DNA of 14,899 bases from Candidatus Omnitrophota bacterium (lineage in GTDB: Bacteria; Omnitrophota; Gorgyraeia; Gygaellales; Profunditerraquicolaceae), in NCBI GenBank assembly GCA_030691865.1, contig JAUYDL010000031.1, positions 1-14,899 on the forward strand, read 5' to 3'. Position 1 is the first letter of the stretch; each line of letters starts with the position of its first letter. Both the position numbers and the translations under genes were made by a program. Below are positions 1 to 6,071 of the stretch, piece by piece. Under the pieces are notes generated by a model. The model made no database searches. It was not told the DNA's origin and saw nothing but the letters and a program-made list of their open reading frames with translations.

Positions 1-1572
1 CTTTGTTTTGGTATGGGTGCCAGCTCTATGGCGCTTTTTGCCAGGGTAGGCGGTGGTATTTTTACTAAAGCCGCGGACGTGGGCGCGGATCTGGTAGGTA
101 AAGTTGAAGCTGGTATTCCTGAAGATGATGCTCGTAATCCAGCAGTGATTGCGGATAATGTAGGTGATAATGTCGGCGATGTTGCCGGCATGGGAGCTGA
201 TCTTTATGAATCCTATGTTGGTTCAATTGTTGCTACTTCTGCTTTAGGGGTTGCTGCTGGCCTGGGGGTGGCTGGGGTGACTGTGCCGATGGTTATGGCA
301 GCGGTAGGCGTTATTGCTTCAATTATAGGAACTTTTTTTGTTAAAAGCAAAGAACAGGCTAGTCAAAAAGTCCTTTTGGCGGCTTTACGTAAAGGTGTAT
401 TTACCAGTTCATTCTTAGTGGCGGTAATTTCCTTCTTTTTGGTTAAATATACTTTAGGTATTCAGCATTTGGGTGTTTATTGGTCAGTTTTAGCAGGTTT
501 AATCGCGGGTGTTTTAATTGGTTTATGTACCGAGTATTATACTTCCAGCGGATTTAAGCCGACTCGCTCTATTGCGGATGCTTCTTTAACCGGCCCGGCT
601 ACTGTAATTATCGGCGGTATTGCTGTAGGTATGATGTCAACGGCCATTCCGGTAATTATTGTTTGTGGTGCGATTATGATTAGCTTTTTTGTCTCCGGCG
701 GGGCAGCAAACTTTAATGCCGGCCTTTATGGTATTGCCATTTCGGCGGTGGGTATGCTTTCTACTTTAGGCATTACTTTGGCTACTGACGCCTATGGGCC
801 GGTTGCGGATAATGCCGGTGGAAATGCGCAGATGGCGAACTTACCTCCTGAAGTAAGAAAGAGGACTGATGCTTTAGATGCCCTGGGAAATACTACAGCA
901 GCCACCGGCAAAGGGTTTGCGATTGGTTCAGCAGCGCTGACAGCATTAGCCTTGATTGCTGCTTATAAGGATCAGGTTGTGCTCCTGGGAAAAGATATCA
1001 ATACGAGTATGATGAATCCTACAGTATTGGTGGGTTTATTTCTAGGGGGGATGTTGCCGTTTTTATTCTGTTCTTTAACTATGCGGGCAGTAGGCCGAGC
1101 AGCAGGTAAAATCGTGGTTGAAGTACGCAGGCAGTTTAAAGAAATAATTGGTATTATGGAGGGCAAAGCTAAACCGGATTATGCGCGTTGTGTAACTATT
1201 GCTACCGCAGCTGCGCAGAAAGAGATGATTGCGCCATCTCTCTTAGCAATTACTGCTCCTATAGCTGTAGGTTTATTAATCGGTATCGATGCGGTTGCCG
1301 GGCTGTTGATAGGCGCAACGGTTACGGGTTTTGTTTTAGCGGTAATGATGGCCAACTCCGGTGGTGCCTGGGATAATGCCAAGAAATTTGTCGAAGAAGG
1401 GCATCATGGCGGTAAGGGTTCAGCTGCGCATAAAGCTACGGTAGTTGGTGACACCGTGGGAGACCCATTTAAAGATACTTCTGGCCCCAGCTTAAATATT
1501 TTAATTAAGCTTATGTCCATGGTTTCCATTGTTTTTGCCTCATTTATTATTAAAAATACGTTATTTAAGTAA
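1..1572 (+). CDS. hppA: Membrane-bound ion-pumping pyrophosphatase, K+-dependent type (5' end missing)
   Basis: Integral membrane pyrophosphatase that couples hydrolysis of inorganic pyrophosphate to export of H+ or Na+ across the inner membrane. The frame is open to the window edge (residues LCFG precede the Met codon at 13), so the true start lies upstream; about 523 residues are seen of a family norm near 680-700. Counting from Met13, family signatures are the substrate-binding DVGADLVGKVE (22-32), the acidic DNVGDNVGD stretch (48-56), EYYTS (174-178), a second acidic motif ATDAYGPVADNAGG (257-270) and GDTVGDPFKDT near the C-terminus. Long hydrophobic segments separate them. GNTTAATG (292-299) has Ala where K+-independent enzymes carry Lys, which places it in the K+-dependent class; many of those pump Na+, but the ion cannot be decided here. 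The stop codon touches a repeat hairpin that probably terminates transcription. Confidence 0.96.
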   Translation, partial: LCFGMGASSMALFARVGGGIFTKAADVGADLVGKVEAGIPEDDARNPAVIADNVGDNVGDVAGMGADLYESYVGSIVATSALGVAAGLGVAGVTVPMVMAAVGVIASIIGTFFVKSKEQASQKVLLAALRKGVFTSSFLVAVISFFLVKYTLGIQHLGVYWSVLAGLIAGVLIGLCTEYYTSSGFKPTRSIADASLTGPATVIIGGIAVGMMSTAIPVIIVCGAIMISFFVSGGAANFNAGLYGIAISAVGMLSTLGITLATDAYGPVADNAGGNAQMANLPPEVRKRTDALDALGNTTAATGKGFAIGSAALTALALIAAYKDQVVLLGKDINTSMMNPTVLVGLFLGGMLPFLFCSLTMRAVGRAAGKIVVEVRRQFKEIIGIMEGKAKPDYARCVTIATAAAQKEMIAPSLLAITAPIAVGLLIGIDAVAGLLIGATVTGFVLAVMMANSGGAWDNAKKFVEEGHHGGKGSAAHKATVVGDTVGDPFKDTSGPSLNILIKLMSMVSIVFASFIIKNTLFK

Positions 1573-1602
1573 ATAAGGGGGACGGTAAATAAGGGGGACG
1601 GT
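1571..1602 (+). repeat. Perfect 16-bp tandem duplication at the edge of a repeat hairpin
   Basis: The 16-mer AAATAAGGGGGACGGT occurs twice back to back (1571-1586 and 1587-1602). The second copy runs on into the full hairpin arm; the first is a truncated left arm. The duplication begins inside the hppA stop codon. It looks like a slippage or abortive-copying scar of the dispersed repeat. Confidence 0.9.
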
Positions 1603-1638
1603 TCTCTTTTTCAAGAGAACCGTCCCCTAGTTTTTTTT
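1594..1638 (+). terminator. Dispersed repeat hairpin copy 1, doubling as hppA terminator
   Basis: A perfect 15-bp stem pairs 1594-1608 (GGGGACGGTTCTCTT) with 1613-1627 around a 4-nt loop. After TAG it is followed by eight T residues (1631-1638). The core is the same GGGGACGGTTCT / AGAACCGTCCCC pair found at five other loci here. Strong stem plus T-tract fits an intrinsic terminator for hppA and insulates the sigma-factor gene downstream. Confidence 0.85.
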
Positions 1639-1675
1639 ATTTGTTTTTTTGCTTTTTGAATATAGTTTTTAATGC

Positions 1676-1681
1676 TATAAT
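1676..1681 (+). promoter_or_regulatory. Candidate -10 box (TATAAT) for a leaderless sigma-factor mRNA
   Basis: A perfect TATAAT ends seven bases before the preferred ATG at 1689, so a transcript beginning at the usual distance would start at or next to the start codon. There is no Shine-Dalgarno sequence upstream of that ATG. The -35 region is poor: only a T-rich stretch around 1653-1658 at 17-nt spacing. Confidence 0.45.
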
Positions 1682-1688
1682 TATAGCC

Positions 1689-2288
1689 ATGGATGATTTG
1701 AAGTTTGTCCAAGGCTGCCTCAAAGGGAACAAGCAATCCTGGGCTGAATTCATCTTACGTTATTCCCGCCTGATCTATAACTATATTTATAGTGTTTTGT
1801 CGGTTAAAGGCCGCAGTATTTCCACAGAGCAAGTCGAGGATATCTTTCAAGAAATATTTCATGCTTTAATTAAGGATAACTATAGAAAACTATCCACTTA
1901 TCAGGGTAAAAATGGTTGTTCTCTGGCCAGTTGGCTTAGGCAGGTTACGATTAACTTTACTATTGATTATTTACGCAAACTTAAGCCTATTGTATCTCTT
2001 GACGCAGAGAATGAGGATGGTTTTACTTTAAGGGATACCCTAAATGATCTTTCGCCAGGGGCAATTGAATTCCTTAATGACCAGGATAGGCGTAAAACTC
2101 TGCAGGAGTGTATTAGTTTGCTTGAGTCTGATGAACAGTATTTTCTTGAACTGTTTCTGAATCAGGGGCTAACTCTGGAGGAGATTAAGGATTATCTTAA
2201 AATTAACCGCGGGGCAGCGGATATGCGTAAGGGCAGGATATTACAGAAATTACAGGATTGTTTTAAGAATAAAGGATTTTTGGGTTAG
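1689..2288 (+). CDS. ECF-type RNA polymerase sigma factor
   Basis: Small sigma-70 family protein of 199 residues that would direct RNA polymerase to a specific promoter set. Region 2 spans about residues 15-98, with the DIFQEIFHAL element (51-60) matching the conserved core-binding part of region 2.2 and SWLRQVTINFTIDYLRK (81-97) matching regions 2.3-2.4. A linker (99-132) leads to a region 4 helix-turn-helix (about 133-192, including LTLEEIKDYLKINRGAADMRKGRI). The frame also permits a start at 1641, but that would add a hydrophobic, low-complexity extension; the Met at 1689 fits the usual ECF N-terminus and sits just downstream of a TATAAT. It precedes an anti-sigma-like gene and a CHAT protease gene on the same strand, which probably form its control circuit. 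The exact ECF group is not assignable by eye. Confidence 0.9.
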   Translation: MDDLKFVQGCLKGNKQSWAEFILRYSRLIYNYIYSVLSVKGRSISTEQVEDIFQEIFHALIKDNYRKLSTYQGKNGCSLASWLRQVTINFTIDYLRKLKPIVSLDAENEDGFTLRDTLNDLSPGAIEFLNDQDRRKTLQECISLLESDEQYFLELFLNQGLTLEEIKDYLKINRGAADMRKGRILQKLQDCFKNKGFLG

Positions 2289-2321
2289 ATTTTCTTAGAT
2301 AACGCGTCTATTAAGTCAGAA

Positions 2322-2417
2322 GACACCCCGCGCTAATAAGGCACCCGGCGCTTATTTGAATTGCGCCGGTGTCCGTCTCGTGACGGAGAATTGCGCGGGT
2401 GTTGTCTAGGTAGACAA
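2322..2417 (+). promoter_or_regulatory. Structured RNA leader (three-way junction) before the anti-sigma gene
   Basis: This stretch is much richer in G+C than its surroundings and folds on paper into nested helices. The outer stem pairs CCCGCGC (2327-2333) with GCGCGGG (2393-2399), then continues outward past one bulged C. Inside it are a hairpin pairing CCGGCGC (2345-2351) with GCGCCGG (2363-2369), again with a bulged C and continuing pairs, and a short hairpin CCGTC-TCGT-GACGG (2373-2386). A further hairpin TTGTCT-AGGT-AGACAA (2402-2417) overlaps the start of the AAGGAG ribosome-binding site (2416-2421). Possible roles are translation control, attenuation between sigma and anti-sigma genes, or a small structured mobile repeat. 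It matches no riboswitch class that I recognise. Confidence 0.6.
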
Positions 2418-2425
2418 GGAGAAGA

Positions 2426-3133
2426 ATGGTTAACTATTTTGAGCAGATTGCTAAGATTATTTATCGGGAATGGAAAGCAGCTAACCGGTTCACCGGTGGA
2501 GATCATCCAGACGCGGAAAGTTTAGCCTGTTTTCTTGAAGATAGCCTCCCTGTGGCAGATAAGAGGCTGATTCAGAAACATGCACTTAGCTGTGACTTGT
2601 GCGCAGAGTATTTGAGTACCCAGCTTAAGATACAGCCGCATCTAAGTTTAGCTGTTCCTGCCCCGTTGCTTGAGAAGATTAACAAGTTAGTTGGCCAGGA
2701 TACTCGTGAAAATTTATTTGAAATATTCATTAAGCTTAAGGAAAAAGCTTTGGAAATTATTCAGACTACCGGAGATGTCCTTCTTGGCCAGGAGCTGGTT
2801 CCTGCTCAGGTATTACGCAGCAGGAAGATGAATGAGTTTAAGGAAGAGGTGAGTATTTTAAAAGACCTGCAGCAAATTAGAGTGATGGCTAAAATTCAGA
2901 ATAAGTCTGCTAAGAGCTTTAATCTGACAGTTACGGTTAAAGATAAGCAAGGCCAAGCGATGCATAAAAATTTACGGATTACTCTCATAAAAGAAGGAAT
3001 TGAGCTAGAGTCATATATAACTGATTCAGCGGGAAGCAGTTTTTTTGAAAATATTCTACCGGGTAGCTATGTGGTTGAGGTAAGCCGGGAAGATCAAAAG
3101 GAAGCTGTAATTGATTTGAAAGTAAGGGCCTAA
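2426..3133 (+). CDS. Soluble zinc-finger anti-sigma-like protein with C-terminal transthyretin-like domain
   Basis: 235-residue protein, probably the antagonist of the sigma factor encoded just upstream. A zf-HC2/ZAS-type finger is visible: H52-x3-C56-x2-C59 (HALSCDLC), with H27 or C35 as a possible fourth ligand. Canonical membrane anti-sigma factors have a transmembrane helix after the finger; none is seen here, so it should be cytosolic. The middle (95-135) is an amphipathic helical stretch. The C-terminus (about 163-233) resembles a carboxypeptidase-regulatory or transthyretin-like beta-sandwich, with ITDSAGSSFFENILPGSYVVEV as the typical turn-rich signature in two parts (198-212 and 213-219). 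The start has a good AAGGAG site. The next gene begins four bases after its stop, so the two are probably co-transcribed and co-translated. The anti-sigma role is inferred from the finger and gene order. Confidence 0.75.
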   Translation: MVNYFEQIAKIIYREWKAANRFTGGDHPDAESLACFLEDSLPVADKRLIQKHALSCDLCAEYLSTQLKIQPHLSLAVPAPLLEKINKLVGQDTRENLFEIFIKLKEKALEIIQTTGDVLLGQELVPAQVLRSRKMNEFKEEVSILKDLQQIRVMAKIQNKSAKSFNLTVTVKDKQGQAMHKNLRITLIKEGIELESYITDSAGSSFFENILPGSYVVEVSREDQKEAVIDLKVRA

Positions 3134-3137
3134 TCTT

Positions 3138-5336
3138 ATGCTTCATGCGGAAACCCTAATTTTAGAAGTTTTTAAGCAAGATGATTCGCTTAAGATGGGC
3201 CTATTTAATCAGAGTCAAACTGCCCCCACTTTGCGGCATTATAGCCAGGTGGGGGTTTCGTTCCTTGAGTTAAAGCATTTAAGCTTGGAGATGGTGGGGG
3301 TTTTAAACCGCTCGACTAAGGACCAGGCATCTAAGCTTCAGCAGTTAAAGAGTCTGCAAAAAATTGGTCAATTATTCTGGGACCACCTGCTTAGCCGTTC
3401 AATTAAGGTAAAACTTAAAGATAGCCAACCTTGCGCGCTAACCCTTTCTTTGGATGAGGAGTTGATCCAATTACCCTGGGAGCTGATTTTTGACGGCGGG
3501 GATTTTCTTGGTTTAAAATTTAGCCTAGGCAGGCTGGTACGCAGCAAAGGGGACTCTACATCGCTACAATACCGTGATTTAACGGATAGCTTAAAAATGT
3601 TAATTTTAGCTAATCCCAACGGTGATTTAAAATCCGCATATGATGAAGGTTTAAATATCAAAAATCAGCTTAGCCATAAAACTAAAAAAGTTCAGGTTAA
3701 TTTTAAATCTACGGATATTGATAAACACTATGTGAAGAAAAATATCTGCGATTATGATATTGTGCATTTTGCCGGCCACTGCGAGTTTGACAAGGCAGAG
3801 GCTAAAGATAGTGGTTGGGCCTTAAGCGATGGCGTTTTTAAGGTTGATGATATCCTTAAGATGGGACAGAGTTGCAGCTTACCGGCCCTGGTGTTTTCTA
3901 ATGCTTGTCACTCCGCACAGGTAAATCCCGTTTTAATCGATTCAGAGTATCAGCGGGTTAATTACGGTATAGCCAGCGCCTTTTTATTTGCCGGGGTTAG
4001 GCATTATATCGGCTCCATCCGTAAGATCGAGGATAACGCCAGTCTGGTATTTGCGCAGGAATTTTATACTAAGCTTATCTCTGGAACAAGCGTGGGGGAG
4101 TCTGTGAGATTATCTAAGCTAAAGCTAGTCCAAAAGTATGGGTTGGCCAGTTTACACTGGGTGAATTATCTACTTTATGGCGATCCGGGCTTTGTTTTTT
4201 TTAAACTTCCGCGCCAGAAGGATCCTCGGCGTAAAATAAGTTGGGAAATTTATAAAAAGGTTATACTGAAAATTAGTTTAGCGATTATTTTTATTGGTTT
4301 GAGTATTTTCTTGGTTTTTTGGCTGCCTAAGATTAACCCCACAAAATTATATTTATTCCTTAATGCCGCCTCCCAGTATCGCCAAGGCAATAATCAGCAA
4401 GCTTTAACTTTAGGTCAGCAGGTAATTAATAAAGACCAGGATTATCTTGCGGTCTATCCTATCATGGCTAATGCTTATCAGCGTATAGGCGATAAAGATA
4501 AAGCCTTAAAGTATTATTTTGATTATGTGCTTAAAAGCGAAAAGTTAAATAATAAAGCCCACCTTACCCAGGCCTATATCAAACTGGGGTGGTTTTATCA
4601 GTTTGATGGGCAGTATGACAAGGCCAACGAGCTATATGATAAGGCGATAAGTTTAAGCCGGCAATTAGGGGATAAACAAAATGAGGCTTTAGCCTTAAGG
4701 AAATTAGCGGTTTGGCATATCGATAAAAATAATTATGAACAGGCCCTGGAGCTATTGACTAAGAGTGCTGCCATTAATTTGGAACATCCCAATAATTTTG
4801 AAAATGCAAAAAATTTGGCAAGCGATTATTTTGACATAGGCCTAGTTTTTACCAACAAAAATGATTATCCGGCAGCAAAGGATTTTTATGAAAAAAGCCT
4901 TAAAATATTTAAACGTTTAAAATTAAATAATGAAATAAGCGACTGTTATTTCAATTTAGGTGAGGTGTATTTTTATGAAAAGGAATATCAAAAAGCGCTA
5001 GAGTATTATTTCAAAGGCTTAAAAGTGGACCAGGTGCAAAATAATAAAACTAATTTAGCTTCCGGCTATAATATGATCGGAGAACTTTATTTAGAAATTG
5101 ATGATTTGACAAAAGCCGAAAATTATTTTAAGCAAGTGGTTGAGTTATCCGAAAAAATCAACAGCCGGACGGATTTGGCCATTGCTAGTTATAATCTTGG
5201 ATTGTTATATAAGAAGCAGGGTAGAAAGAATATGGCCAGGGAATATTGGCGTAAGGCGCAAGAAATATACAGATCAGTGGATCCGGACAAATATCAAGAG
5301 ATCCGAAAAGAATTGTTGGAGCTGGATGATTTTTAA
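3138..5336 (+). CDS. Membrane-anchored CHAT (caspase-like) protease with C-terminal TPR repeats
   Basis: 732-residue protein. Residues about 1-357 form a CHAT domain of the caspase/separase clan: WELI (114-117), the His motif HFAGH with catalytic H214, the Cys motif NACHSA with catalytic C257, and the closing LYGDP (346-350). Both dyad residues are intact, so it should be an active cysteine protease. A basic stretch (359-374) precedes a single transmembrane helix (about 375-395), giving an N-in, C-out prediction. The remainder (about 403-725) is around eight tetratricopeptide repeats with clear alternating patterns such as LGEVYFYEKEYQKALEYY, predicted to be outside the membrane. It follows the anti-sigma-like gene by four bases. 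The likely role is to sense something through the TPRs and cleave a cytosolic partner, with the adjacent anti-sigma the obvious candidate. The target is inference; the domain calls are firm. Confidence 0.9.
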   Translation: MLHAETLILEVFKQDDSLKMGLFNQSQTAPTLRHYSQVGVSFLELKHLSLEMVGVLNRSTKDQASKLQQLKSLQKIGQLFWDHLLSRSIKVKLKDSQPCALTLSLDEELIQLPWELIFDGGDFLGLKFSLGRLVRSKGDSTSLQYRDLTDSLKMLILANPNGDLKSAYDEGLNIKNQLSHKTKKVQVNFKSTDIDKHYVKKNICDYDIVHFAGHCEFDKAEAKDSGWALSDGVFKVDDILKMGQSCSLPALVFSNACHSAQVNPVLIDSEYQRVNYGIASAFLFAGVRHYIGSIRKIEDNASLVFAQEFYTKLISGTSVGESVRLSKLKLVQKYGLASLHWVNYLLYGDPGFVFFKLPRQKDPRRKISWEIYKKVILKISLAIIFIGLSIFLVFWLPKINPTKLYLFLNAASQYRQGNNQQALTLGQQVINKDQDYLAVYPIMANAYQRIGDKDKALKYYFDYVLKSEKLNNKAHLTQAYIKLGWFYQFDGQYDKANELYDKAISLSRQLGDKQNEALALRKLAVWHIDKNNYEQALELLTKSAAINLEHPNNFENAKNLASDYFDIGLVFTNKNDYPAAKDFYEKSLKIFKRLKLNNEISDCYFNLGEVYFYEKEYQKALEYYFKGLKVDQVQNNKTNLASGYNMIGELYLEIDDLTKAENYFKQVVELSEKINSRTDLAIASYNLGLLYKKQGRKNMAREYWRKAQEIYRSVDPDKYQEIRKELLELDDF

Positions 5337-5456
5337 GAAAACATGGAAAACATGGAAAACATGGGGACGGTTCTATTAAGCGATTTTATGAAAGATAGAA
5401 CCGTCCCCATGTTTATAGAACCGTCCCCATGTTTTCCTTAATAGAACCGTCCCCTG
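5337..5456 (+). repeat. Dispersed repeat locus 2: one left arm, three right arms, three 9-bp tandem repeats
   Basis: Starting on the base after the CHAT-TPR stop, GAAAACATG is repeated three times exactly (5337-5345, 5346-5354, 5355-5363) and leads into the core GGGGACGGTTCTAT. The arm 5354-5376 is a perfect 23-nt inverted repeat of 5415-5437. Right arms occur at 5395-5414 and 5415-5434 as adjacent identical 20-mers, plus a shorter one at 5441-5454. The mirrored CATGTTTTCC flank shows that the duplication includes sequence outside the core. It separates the CHAT module from the Rrf2 promoter. Confidence 0.92.
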
Positions 5457-5463
5457 ATTTTGC

Positions 5464-5491
5464 TTGACAATTATTATTTTTGGGTTATACT
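5464..5491 (+). promoter_or_regulatory. Sigma-70-type promoter of the rrf2/sulfur amino-acid operon
   Basis: A perfect TTGACA (5464-5469) and TATACT (5486-5491) are separated by 16 nt, about 40 bases before the Rrf2 start codon. It lies immediately after the third right arm of the repeat array. It is the best housekeeping promoter in the window and would drive the regulator and, with read-through, the genes after it. Confidence 0.75.
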
Positions 5492-5519
5492 CTACTATGT
5501 TAATAGGATTAGTATAGTA
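5486..5519 (+). promoter_or_regulatory. Candidate operator overlapping the -10 box
   Basis: TATACT (5486-5491) is mirrored by AGTATA (5511-5516), and TACTAT (5493-5498) by ATAGTA (5514-5519), giving an imperfect dyad across the -10 box and transcription start. Rrf2 regulators bind such AT-rich dyads at their own promoters. Autoregulation is inferred from position only. Confidence 0.4.
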
Positions 5520-5531
5520 AAGGAGACATAA

Positions 5532-5972
5532 ATGAGAATTACTTATAAAGGTGATTATGCGTTAAAGGCTTTGCTGGACTTGGCTATACATTATGAGCAG
5601 GGGTTGTCTACGATTAATGATGTTGCCAAGCGCATTGATGCTCCGGTAAAATTTTTGGAGCAGGTTCTTTTGGATCTAAAAAAAGGCGGTTTTGTGGAAA
5701 GTAAACGCGGTAATGTCGGTGGATATCAGCTAGCTAAGGACCCGGCTGATATTACTCTTGGGCAGGTAATTAGGTATATTGATGGCCCGATTGAACCTAT
5801 TGGTTGCGTGGAAAAGGGATATTCTAATTGCATTGATCTGCGCAAATGTGTCTTTAAAAACATTTGGCTTAAAGTTGCCCAGGCAACTTCGGATATCATT
5901 GATAATGTTAATTTTGCAGATTTAGCTACTCAGATTAATCGTAAGCAGGGTGCACTGGTTTATACGATTTAG
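5532..5972 (+). CDS. Rrf2-family transcriptional regulator with three cysteines
   Basis: 146-residue winged-helix regulator. The N-terminus (MRITYKGDYALKALLDLA) is typical of the family, followed by the recognition-helix region (about 28-50) and the wing with RGNVGGYQLAK (59-69). C92, C100 and C106 lie in the loop where IscR and other Rrf2 proteins bind an iron-sulfur cluster, so it may sense Fe-S status, or it may act like CymR-type regulators of cysteine genes. AAGGAG at 5519-5524 supports this start. Its position ahead of metY, cysK, metX and metW suggests control of sulfur assimilation, with its own promoter and a possible operator just upstream. The specific subfamily cannot be settled from sequence inspection. 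Confidence 0.9.
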   Translation: MRITYKGDYALKALLDLAIHYEQGLSTINDVAKRIDAPVKFLEQVLLDLKKGGFVESKRGNVGGYQLAKDPADITLGQVIRYIDGPIEPIGCVEKGYSNCIDLRKCVFKNIWLKVAQATSDIIDNVNFADLATQINRKQGALVYTI

Positions 5973-6040
5973 AATAAAGGGGACGGTTCTATTTTTTACT
6001 ATTTTTTAAATTTAAAAAATAGAACCGTCCCCATGATTCT
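5971..6040 (+). repeat. Dispersed repeat hairpin copy 3 between rrf2 and metY
   Basis: A 19-bp perfect stem (5979-5997 with 6014-6032) encloses a 16-nt AT-rich loop. Beyond a 3-nt mismatch, AGAAT (5971-5975) is mirrored by ATTCT (6036-6040), so the inverted symmetry reaches into the rrf2 stop codon. TACGATTT lies directly repeated on the two sides (5963-5970 and 6040-6047), possibly a target duplication or chance. The hairpin could act as an RNA stability element or partial terminator inside the operon. Confidence 0.88.
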
Positions 6041-6071
6041 ACGATTTGATAATTATGAAAGGAGTAAGTAG

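Noticed and set aside
1641..1688. Upstream start for the sigma factor
   Set aside because: It would add a hydrophobic, T-rich-encoded extension unlike ECF N-termini and includes the TATAAT promoter box.
5140..5379. Open frame of 79 codons across the CHAT-TPR end
   Set aside because: Another frame of the TPR gene plus the 9-bp repeats (giving KTWKTWKTW); no coding signature.
5337..5456. CRISPR-like array from the repeated units
   Set aside because: Repeat units are 9 or 20 bases, adjacent without regular spacers, and explained by the dispersed hairpin repeat.
5963..6047. TACGATTT direct repeats as a proven target-site duplication
   Set aside because: Only one of the six repeat loci shows such a pair, and AT-rich 8-mers can recur by chance; kept only as a remark.
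5973..6071. SAM-type riboswitch upstream of metY
   Set aside because: The gap is occupied by the repeat hairpin and a ribosome-binding site; no multi-helix aptamer core is visible.
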